From NCBI GenBank assembly GCA_051002235.1, contig JBPCMN010000005.1:28877-92876 (forward strand): a DNA stretch of 64,000 bases, written 5' to 3'. This document shows positions 8,648 through 16,672 of the stretch, one piece after another. The notes under the pieces are model-generated. The model made no database searches. It was not told the DNA's origin and saw only the letters and a program-made list of their open reading frames with translations. The position numbers and the translations under genes are program-made. This stretch comes from JBPCMN01 sp013695115. GTDB taxonomy: Bacteria > Actinomycetota > Acidimicrobiia > IMCC26256 > JACDBD01. Each line of letters starts with the position of its first letter. Positions within the stretch are counted from its first letter, which is position 1.

Positions 8648-9952
8648 GTGCGGGCACTCGTGCAACGCCCGGCCGTGCTCGACGCCTTCACCTACCCGCG
8701 CTTCCGGCGGGTGTGGGTCGCGGGTCTGGTGTCGCAACTGGGCGACTGGATGCAGATCATCGGGCGCGCCTTCCTCGCTTTCCAGCTGACGGGCAAGGCC
8801 GAGTCGGTCGGCATCGTGTACTTCGCCACCTACGCGCCGCAGTTGATCTTCAGCCTCTACGGCGGCGTGCTCGCCGACCGCTTCGATCGGCGCCGGATGT
8901 TGATCCTCACCCAGGTCGCCCAGGCCGTGGGCTCGGTGGTGCTCGGCTTTCTCGCCGCCAGCGGCAACGCCAGCGTCGCCAACATCGCGGTGCTGTCCTT
9001 CTTCCTGGGGATCGGCTTCATGCTCTCGATCCCGGCGATGCAGGCCCTCCAACCCACGGTGGTACCCCGCAGCGGGTTGAGCAGCGCGATCTCACTCGGC
9101 ACGGCCGCCAACTCGGTCACCCGGGTCTTCGGCCCGCTGCTGGCTGCGTTGCTGATCTCTTCCGCCGGGGTGGAGTGGGTCTTCTGGGTGAACGCGGTGT
9201 CGTTCCTGGCGGTGATCGCGGTCTGGGCGACGACGCCGATTCCCCGGCAGGAACCGATGGAGGAGGAGCGGAACCTCGACGCCATGCGGGCCGCGCTGCG
9301 CTTCGTGCGCCAGACGCCGGCGGTGTCGGTGCCCATCGTCGCCACCGGCTTCCTCATGGCGGTCGGGATCGTGTACCAGCCGCTGGCGGTCGTGTACGCG
9401 ACCGACGTCCTCGCCGACGGTGTCCGGTCGGTGGGCCGCGACTACTTCGGCTGGCTCCAGGCCGGTGTGGGCGCGGGCGCGGCCGTAGGCATCCTTGCTC
9501 TCGCCGGCGTCGGGCGGCGCCGACCGGCGGCCACGTTCGTCGCCACTGCGATCGCGTTCTCGGTCGCGCTCGCCCTGCTCGGGCGGGTGTCTACGTTCGC
9601 CCCCGCCCTCGCGATCATCGTCGCCGTGGGCGGGTTCCACTTCGCCAACATGGCGCTCGCGCTCACGCTGGTGCAGCACGAGGTCGCCGACGCCATGCGT
9701 GGCCGGGTGATGGCGATCCACATGACCGCGCTCATCGGGTTCATCCCGTTCACCGCGTTGGTCGGCGGCCTAATCGTCGACCGGGTCGGCATCCGCACGA
9801 CGTTCACAGGCGCGGGGCTCGTGTGCCTGGGCTTCTCGCTGCTCCTCCTGCGCTTCGGCCGCTACATCCGGCTCCGGGAGGAGCCCGCCGACGAGCGCGA
9901 GATCGTCGAGACCGCGGTCGCGGTCGGGACGCTCATCGAGGAGGAGGCCTAG
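8648..9952 (+). CDS. MFS transporter (EntS/DUF894-like exporter)
   Basis: A 434-residue membrane protein with about 12 hydrophobic segments. It begins with FRRVWVAGLVSQLGDWMQIIGRAF and has GGVLADRFDRRRML between TM2 and TM3, the major-facilitator motif A (G-x-L-a-D-r-x-x-r-R). The N-terminal pattern is that of the EntS / macrolide-efflux-like exporters. The substrate is unknown. GTG at 8648 gives the conserved N-terminus. It is divergent from an acyl-CoA dehydrogenase and shares the operator at 8627. A palindromic repeat follows the gene. Confidence 0.88.
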   Translation: MRALVQRPAVLDAFTYPRFRRVWVAGLVSQLGDWMQIIGRAFLAFQLTGKAESVGIVYFATYAPQLIFSLYGGVLADRFDRRRMLILTQVAQAVGSVVLGFLAASGNASVANIAVLSFFLGIGFMLSIPAMQALQPTVVPRSGLSSAISLGTAANSVTRVFGPLLAALLISSAGVEWVFWVNAVSFLAVIAVWATTPIPRQEPMEEERNLDAMRAALRFVRQTPAVSVPIVATGFLMAVGIVYQPLAVVYATDVLADGVRSVGRDYFGWLQAGVGAGAAVGILALAGVGRRRPAATFVATAIAFSVALALLGRVSTFAPALAIIVAVGGFHFANMALALTLVQHEVADAMRGRVMAIHMTALIGFIPFTALVGGLIVDRVGIRTTFTGAGLVCLGFSLLLLRFGRYIRLREEPADEREIVETAVAVGTLIEEEA

Positions 9953-9990
9953 CCGCCGCGCGGTGCCGGAGCGACCGTAGGGAGCGGAGG

Positions 9991-10055
9991 CACTCGCCCG
10001 CGAGCGAGCGCCCGCGGCGCAGGTACCCTGCACCGCAGCGAGCGAGCGAGGAGAC
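9991..10055 (+). repeat. Dispersed palindromic element, copy adjoining the M48-like gene
   Basis: GCGAGCGAGCGCCC leads into a hairpin with left arm GCGGCGCAGG (10014-10023), loop TAC and right arm CCTGCACCGC (10027-10036), one mismatch. CAGCGAGCGAGCGAGGAGAC follows and abuts the ATG at 10056. The GAGGAG of the right flank can serve as the ribosome site of the next gene. This copy fills most of the 103-nt intergenic gap. Confidence 0.8.
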
Positions 10056-11045
10056 ATGGTTCTTCATGAGTCTGCGATCAGACGGAACCGTCGTCGGATC
10101 GTCGCGCTGGCGATCCTGGCGGTCGTCAACTATTGGCTGGCGGCGATCGTCTTCGTCTTCTGCGTGGTCGTCGGCTCGATCGTCGCGCTGGTGGCCGAGG
10201 GATTCGTCGAGGGTCTCGACTTCAATTTCCTCGCCGCGTTCTTCCGCGCCCTTCCCGACATCCTCGGCTTCTTCCTGTTCGAGGTGTTCACGTCGCCGAT
10301 GACTGCGGTCGTGGCGCTGGCCTTCGTGCTCGCCGGGTCTGTGGTTGCCGCGATCACGCTCCTGTTCCGGCTCGGCCGGATCGAGCGCCGGGTCCTCCGA
10401 GAGACGGGGGCGACCGTCGCCCCGCCCGGCACGAAGGGCGAGCTCGAGAACCTGCTCTCGGGTCTGGCCATCAGCGCCGACGTCCCCCCGCCTCGATTCG
10501 CGGTGATCGAGGACCCGGCTCCGAACGCATTCGCGGTCGGCCGCCGCCCGGAGACCGCGATCGTCGCCGTCACCCGCGGGTTGCTCGACACCCTGAGTCG
10601 CAACGAGACCGAGGCGATCCTGTCGTACGAGATCAGCCGGATCGCCAGCCGCGACATCGCCCTCTCGACCTGGGCGGTGGCGGTGACCGGCCACACGATC
10701 GAGCTGTGGGAGAACACCGATCGCTTCAGTGTGACGATCGGGCTGTGGGTGCCGAAGCTGTTGGCCCAGCGCCTCCGGGCGTTCGCGCTCCGGGGCCAGG
10801 CAGCCCAGCAGGACATGCTGGCGGTCCGGTTCACCCGCAATCCCCGGTCGCTGCTCGACGCGCTCGTCAAGCTGCAACAGGACGGCCGGGTCATCGGCGC
10901 GGTGTCGACCGCGACCGCGCCCCTCTGGCTGGAGTACCCCGGTCGGCGGGGCCCGACGCTCGACGAGCGCATCACCACGTTGCGCGAGCTGTTGCGCGAT
11001 CCGCCGCAACCGCAGCACGCAGAGGTGCTATCCACCGAGGGGTAG
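10056..11045 (+). CDS. M48/HtpX-like membrane protein lacking the zinc motif (pseudopeptidase)
   Basis: A 329-residue protein with several N-terminal hydrophobic segments and a cytoplasmic M48-like domain. It has PNAFAVGRRPETAIVAVTRGLLDTL followed by the helix that normally holds HExxH. Here that helix reads YEISR at residues 191-195, so both zinc His are replaced (Tyr, Arg) while Glu remains. The downstream ligand region reads QQDMLAVRF where active HtpX proteins have an EAD motif. The protein is therefore unlikely to be a zinc protease and may be a regulatory or scaffold relative. ATG at 10056 is preceded by GAGGAG supplied by the upstream repeat element. Confidence 0.8.
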   Translation: MVLHESAIRRNRRRIVALAILAVVNYWLAAIVFVFCVVVGSIVALVAEGFVEGLDFNFLAAFFRALPDILGFFLFEVFTSPMTAVVALAFVLAGSVVAAITLLFRLGRIERRVLRETGATVAPPGTKGELENLLSGLAISADVPPPRFAVIEDPAPNAFAVGRRPETAIVAVTRGLLDTLSRNETEAILSYEISRIASRDIALSTWAVAVTGHTIELWENTDRFSVTIGLWVPKLLAQRLRAFALRGQAAQQDMLAVRFTRNPRSLLDALVKLQQDGRVIGAVSTATAPLWLEYPGRRGPTLDERITTLRELLRDPPQPQHAEVLSTEG

Positions 11046-11226
11046 CCGGGATTGCGCGGGAGCGGCGAGCGGCCCGTAAGGCGGCGGCCGAGCGGCCCGT
11101 AAGGCGGCGGCACGGAGGCGAACGGCCCGCAGGGCTGCGGCCGGGTATCCCGGCCGCAGAGTGAGCCGACCAATGGAACAGGTACCCTGGCCGCCGAGCG
11201 AGCCCGACCAGGGGAGAAGGCCACAG
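11046..11226 (+). repeat. Repeat cluster: 23-bp tandem units plus palindromic element
   Basis: This 181-nt intergenic stretch holds two perfect tandem copies of a 23-bp unit starting CGAGCGGCCCGTAAGG (11066-11088 and 11089-11111) and a third diverged copy. A hairpin at 11135-11159 follows, with left arm CTGCGGCCGGG, loop TAT and right arm CCCGGCCGCAG. Further on, CAGGTACCCTGG and GAGCGAG resemble fragments of the same dispersed element. GGGGAGAAGG near 11211-11220 is the ribosome site for the aldehyde dehydrogenase. Confidence 0.7.
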
Positions 11227-12648
<1,422 letters not shown>

Positions 12649-12668
12649 GGACGACCGCGAGTAGGCCG

Positions 12669-14135
12669 GTGACGACGGGGGGAGTGTCCCGGCGGGCGTT
12701 CCTCGCCGGAACGCTTTCGGGCGGGGCGCTCGCCGCGGTCGGGGTCGATCCGTGGATGCGCCTCGCCGCCGGGCTCGGCGGCGGCGACGAGAACGAGGGG
12801 AGTGGCGCCCGCTTCCTCCGCGGTAACTACGCACCGGTCGACGACGAGCTCGATGTGGCCGACCTCGCGGTCGAAGGAACGATTCCGGCGGCATTGAACG
12901 GGCACCTGCTGCGGGTCGGGCCCAACCCGATCGCGCCGAACCCGGCCACCTACCACTGGTTCCTCGGCGACGGGATGGTGCACTCGGTCGAGTTGCGCGA
13001 CGGCACCGCGTCGTACCGGAACCGCTGGGTGCGCACCGACGACGCCGCCGCGAAGCTCGGCGAACCGCCGCGGCCGGGTCAGCCGGAGCGCATCAACCTC
13101 GTACACAGCGCCGCGAACACGGCGCTAGTGGCGCACGGCGGCCGCGTGCTCGCGCTGTACGAGGTGTCGCTGCCGACCGAGATCACCGTCGACCTCGACA
13201 CGGTCGGGAGCTTCGACTACGCGGGGCTCCTGCACTCGCCGATGACCGCCCACCCCAAGGTCGATCCCACGACCGGCGAGCTCCTGTTCTTCGGGCTCGA
13301 CATCTTCGGGCCGCCGTTCCTGCGCTTCCACGTCGCTGACACCACCGGCGCCATTGTGCAGACCCACGAGATCGACCTCGGCGCGCCGGTGATGATGCAC
13401 GACTTCGCCGTCACCGAGAGCCGGCTCGTCTTCATGGACCTGCCGGTGGTCTACGACTTCGCGCTGGTCGGGAAGCGACCGCTCCCGGTGGCGTGGGATC
13501 CCGACCACCCCGCTCGCGTCGGCGTCGCGCCCCGCGACAACCCGAGCGCGGTCGACTGGGTCGAGGTCGACCCCTGTTTCGTGTTCCACACCCTCAACGC
13601 CTACGACGACGTCGACCGGGTCGTCCTCGACGTAGCTCGGCACGAGAAGGTGTTCGACCGTGACCCGACCGGCTTCGACGAGGGTGGGCCCCGACCGTGG
13701 CTCGAGCGCTGGACGATCGATCCCGGCGGCGGGCGGATCGGGGTCGATCGCCTCGACGACCGGGGTGAGGAGTTCCCCCGAGTCGACCCGCGGGTGGTCG
13801 GGCGACCGCACCGCTATGGCTACGGCACCATCCTCCGCTCGCGCGACAGCAAGCTGGGGACCAGCGGAGTGGTCAAGCACGACCTGGATCGGGGCACGGC
13901 CGAGGTCGCCGGCGACGAGAAGGGCGTGGCCTGGAGCGAGGCGATCTTCGTCCCCGCCCCCGAGGGCACCGGCGAGGACGAGGGCTGGGTGCTCGGGATC
14001 GTGTACGACGCCGGGCGCGACGGCAGCGATCTCGTGATCCTCGACGCCACCGACTTCGGCGGCGCGCCGGTCGCGCGCGTCCGGATGCCACGGCGGGTCC
14101 CGTTCGGCTTCCACGGAACCTGGGTGCCGGCCTGA
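12669..14135 (+). CDS. Carotenoid cleavage oxygenase family protein with Tat signal
   Basis: A 488-residue Fe(II) dioxygenase of the retinal-pigment/carotenoid-oxygenase family, which cleaves a C=C bond in carotenoids, stilbenes or lignin-derived compounds. It opens with SRRAFLAGTLSGGALAAVG, a twin-arginine export signal, so the enzyme may act outside the membrane. The four iron His lie in TAHPK, MMHDF, VFHTLNAY and GFHGTW. HLLRVGPNPIAP and WFLGDGMVHSV are family hallmarks. GTG at 12669 begins 20 nt after the aldehyde dehydrogenase stop, consistent with one operon in which the released aldehyde could be oxidised. Confidence 0.9.
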   Translation: MTTGGVSRRAFLAGTLSGGALAAVGVDPWMRLAAGLGGGDENEGSGARFLRGNYAPVDDELDVADLAVEGTIPAALNGHLLRVGPNPIAPNPATYHWFLGDGMVHSVELRDGTASYRNRWVRTDDAAAKLGEPPRPGQPERINLVHSAANTALVAHGGRVLALYEVSLPTEITVDLDTVGSFDYAGLLHSPMTAHPKVDPTTGELLFFGLDIFGPPFLRFHVADTTGAIVQTHEIDLGAPVMMHDFAVTESRLVFMDLPVVYDFALVGKRPLPVAWDPDHPARVGVAPRDNPSAVDWVEVDPCFVFHTLNAYDDVDRVVLDVARHEKVFDRDPTGFDEGGPRPWLERWTIDPGGGRIGVDRLDDRGEEFPRVDPRVVGRPHRYGYGTILRSRDSKLGTSGVVKHDLDRGTAEVAGDEKGVAWSEAIFVPAPEGTGEDEGWVLGIVYDAGRDGSDLVILDATDFGGAPVARVRMPRRVPFGFHGTWVPA

Positions 14136-14139
14136 TTCT

Positions 14140-14155
14140 CTGACTACCGTGTCAG
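14140..14155. promoter_or_regulatory. Inverted-repeat operator CTGAC-N6-GTCAG
   Basis: A perfect 5+5 bp inverted repeat with spacer TACCGT lies just upstream of the P450 start. Its spacer doubles as a TANNNT -10 box, so a bound repressor would block RNA polymerase. The sequence matches the reverse complement of the 8627 site at 15 of 16 positions. Confidence 0.6.
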
Positions 14156-14159
14156 GTTG

Positions 14160-15341
14160 ATGGCGACCACCGACGACATACCGACCAAGCTCGACTGGTC
14201 GACCACCCAGCCCTACCCGGCATGGGAGGCGGCGCGCACCAAGTGCCCGGTGCTGCACTTCGAGGCGGGCAGCGCCACCGGCGGCGACGGCTACCAGATC
14301 ACCCGGTACGCCGACGCCGAGAAGGCGCTGCGCGACTGGCAGACGTTCTCGTCGTCGATCAACGCCGAGCACATCGGCCAGTTCATGGGCGAGCTCATCC
14401 TGGCGATGGACGGCGCCGAGCACCGCGCCTACCGAAACCTCGTCGCCCACGCCTTCCGTGCGTCCGCGCTGGAGCGGTGGGACGGCGAGCTCATCCGCCC
14501 GACCATCGACCGGCTGATCGACCCGATCGCGCCGGCGGGACGCGCTGACCTCGTCGAGGCCATCACCACCAAGTACCCGGTGCAAGTCATCTGCGGCATC
14601 GTCGGCGTCCCGCTCGAGGACCACGAGCAGTTCCACCACTGGGCCGAGGAGATCAACACCGGCCCGCTCGACCCACCCCGCGGCCACGCTGCTTCACAGG
14701 CGATGCGCGACTATCTCGCCCCGATCGTCGAGGACCGTCGCCGGGAGCCGCAGGGCGACCTCATCAGCGACTTGGTCACCGCCGAGATCGACGGGCACCA
14801 GCTCACCGACGAGAAGATCTACGGCTTCCTCCGTCTCCTGCTCCCCGCCGGCGCCGAGACGACCTTCCGGGTCATGGGCAATGCCCTGCTCGCGTTGTTG
14901 ACCCACCCCGACGACATGGCGCGCGTCCTCGCCGACCGCGAGCTGATCGCCCCGGTGGTCGAGGAGACTCTGCGCTGGGAGACGTCGGTCACCCAGGTGA
15001 GCCGGGTCACGACCAAGGACGTCGAGGTCGCGGGATGCCCGATTCCCGCCGGCGCCTCGGTGGGAGTGATCACCGGCTCTGCCGATCGCGACGACAGCCG
15101 GTTCGTTGATGCCGACGAATGGCGCCTCGACCGCCCGTCGGCGCACCACCTCGCCTTCGGAACCGGGCCTCACCAGTGCCTGGGCATGCACCTGGCCCGC
15201 CTCGAGCTCCGGGTCGGGCTCGACGCCATCCTCGAACGGCTGCCCAACCTGCGCCTCGACCCCGACGCGCCCGCACCGGTCATCGAGGGTTACGCGTTCC
15301 GCGGTCCCAATGCGCTCCCCGCGCTGTTCGACCCCGCCTGA
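14160..15341 (+). CDS. Cytochrome P450
   Basis: A 393-residue soluble bacterial P450 monooxygenase. The I-helix oxygen-activation motif AGAETT is at 230-235, the K-helix ExxR at 269-272 (ETLR) and the heme-binding loop FGTGPHQCLGMHLAR has the proximal thiolate Cys340. The C-helix segment AEHRAYRNLVAHAF is also typical. The substrate is unknown; terpenes, steroids and fatty acids are all common. ATG at 14160 is chosen; a TTG three bases earlier is possible. It begins 24 nt after the carotenoid oxygenase, but the operator in between suggests its own promoter. Its 3' end overlaps a convergent acetyltransferase gene by 52 bp. Confidence 0.93.
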   Translation: MATTDDIPTKLDWSTTQPYPAWEAARTKCPVLHFEAGSATGGDGYQITRYADAEKALRDWQTFSSSINAEHIGQFMGELILAMDGAEHRAYRNLVAHAFRASALERWDGELIRPTIDRLIDPIAPAGRADLVEAITTKYPVQVICGIVGVPLEDHEQFHHWAEEINTGPLDPPRGHAASQAMRDYLAPIVEDRRREPQGDLISDLVTAEIDGHQLTDEKIYGFLRLLLPAGAETTFRVMGNALLALLTHPDDMARVLADRELIAPVVEETLRWETSVTQVSRVTTKDVEVAGCPIPAGASVGVITGSADRDDSRFVDADEWRLDRPSAHHLAFGTGPHQCLGMHLARLELRVGLDAILERLPNLRLDPDAPAPVIEGYAFRGPNALPALFDPA

Positions 15342-15808
15342 CGAAGGTCCTTGCGCAGACACACGCTCGACGGCGCGTCGGCGTACGGTCCGAAGTTGGC
15401 GATCCGGCGGTACCCGTGCGACTCGTAGAGCGCGATCGCCTCGGGCTGGCGTACGCCGGTCTCGAGCACGATCGCTCGGTAGCCGAGCCTCGCCGCCTGC
15501 GCCTCGAGCGTCGCCAGCAACACGCGCGCCACGCCGTGGCGGCGGTGGTCGGGGACGACGTACATCCGCTTGATCTCGGCGACGTCGCCCTCGTGGCTGC
15601 GGAGCCCGCCGCAGCCGACGGGCCGGCCCTCGACGCGGGCCAGCAGGAAGGCGCCGCCCGCCGGCCCCGCGAGCTCGTGCACCAAAGGGTGGTCGGGGTC
15701 CTCCTCGCCGTACCGGTCGCGGAGCTCGTCGAGCAGCGCGCCGACCAGAACCTCGGCTTCGGGCCGATCGAGCCGCGAGGGCTCGATCGTGATGTGCTCG
15801 GCGCTCAG
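15290..15808 (-). CDS. GNAT family N-acetyltransferase
   Basis: A 172-residue acetyl-CoA-dependent acetyltransferase. The acetyl-CoA binding turn is in VVPDHRRHGVARVLLATLE (R-R-H-G-V-A), preceded by GGLRSHEGDVAEIKRMY. The tail RQPEAIALYESHGYRRI is the standard last strand and helix. No ATG or GTG fits; the likely start is CTG at 15808, overlapping the stop of the upstream MBL-fold gene as CTGA. The start therefore has low certainty. Its C-terminal coding region overlaps the P450 gene end on the opposite strand. The acceptor substrate is unknown. Confidence 0.78.
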   Translation of the reverse strand: MSAEHITIEPSRLDRPEAEVLVGALLDELRDRYGEEDPDHPLVHELAGPAGGAFLLARVEGRPVGCGGLRSHEGDVAEIKRMYVVPDHRRHGVARVLLATLEAQAARLGYRAIVLETGVRQPEAIALYESHGYRRIANFGPYADAPSSVCLRKDLRQAGSNSAGSALGPRNA

Positions 15809-16530
15809 AACCCGTCCCCGAACATGGTCATCCACTGCTCGGGTGTTCGCAGCCGGAACACGTAGTTGCGGGCACGGGTCTCGCCCATCGTCGCCGACGG
15901 CTCGGGCGAGTAAAGGTGGCCGGGGTAGAGCACGGTGTCGTCGGGCACGGTCGCCAGAACCTGGGTGAGGCTCTCGTACATCGCCGCCGGGTCGCCGCCC
16001 GGCAGGTCGGTGCGCCCGCATCCTTCGAGGAACAGGGTGTCGCCCGCGACCAGCCGGCCGTCGACGAGGAAGCACTGGCTCCCGGGCGTGTGCCCCGGCG
16101 TGTGCATCAGCTGCACCGGAATGGCGCCGACGCTCACGGTGTCACCGCTGTCGTGGAGCGCGAGGTCCGAGTCGGAGACGCCCGTCGCCCGCTTCACCCA
16201 TTCGGCCTCGTCCCGCTGCACGTGGACCTTGGCGGCGACGTCCTCACGGCCGAGGAGCTCGCGCAACCCCTCGATCGAGTAGCCCATGAGGTCGCCGCCG
16301 ACGTGGTCGGGGTGCCAGTGGGTCACGAGCACACCGCTTAGGCGGTAGCCGTCGGCGGCGAGGACGTCGACCAGCTCGCCGACCCCGTAGGCGGGGTCGA
16401 CCGCTACCGCTTCGCGAGCCTGGGTGTCGCCGAGCAGGTAGACGAAGTTGACCATCTGGCGGGCGAGCGGGTCGCTCAGCGCGAAGTCCCGCCCCGCCAG
16501 GAGCTGCTTGAAGTACAGGCGCTCGGTCAC
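15805..16530 (-). CDS. MBL-fold metallo-hydrolase (glyoxalase II-like)
   Basis: A 241-residue metallo-beta-lactamase-fold hydrolase. The binuclear zinc motif is THWHPDHVGG; further ligands lie in MHTPGHTPGSQCF, GDTLFLEGCGRTD and the late LYPGHLYS His. This arrangement is closest to glyoxalase II or persulfide-dioxygenase-like hydrolases. The start is GTG at 16530, giving MTERLYFKQLLAGRDFA. It precedes the acetyltransferase with a 4-nt overlap, so they are translated together. Whether it acts on a glutathione-type or mycothiol-type thioester cannot be told from sequence. Confidence 0.87.
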   Translation of the reverse strand: MTERLYFKQLLAGRDFALSDPLARQMVNFVYLLGDTQAREAVAVDPAYGVGELVDVLAADGYRLSGVLVTHWHPDHVGGDLMGYSIEGLRELLGREDVAAKVHVQRDEAEWVKRATGVSDSDLALHDSGDTVSVGAIPVQLMHTPGHTPGSQCFLVDGRLVAGDTLFLEGCGRTDLPGGDPAAMYESLTQVLATVPDDTVLYPGHLYSPEPSATMGETRARNYVFRLRTPEQWMTMFGDGF

Positions 16531-16655
16531 GTCCGGGACACTATCGACCGGGCCTCTTGATCGGTGACGGGCACGGTGCCTCGGCTACTTCCTCGGGCGC
16601 CCCGGCCCGCGTGCCCGGTGCTCGGCGAGGTGGGAGAGCGAAGCGCAGCGGGGGA

Positions 16656-16670
16656 GCCGTAAGGTACGGC
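16656..16670 (+). promoter_or_regulatory. Small hairpin between ribosome site and start of the molybdopterin gene
   Basis: GCCGTA and TACGGC form a perfect 6-bp stem around loop AGG. It lies directly after the GGGGGAG ribosome-binding sequence and 2 nt before the ATG at 16673. Such a position could affect translation initiation. The remaining sequence between 16531 and 16650 is GC-rich with no recognisable gene. Confidence 0.4.
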
Positions 16671-16672
16671 GC

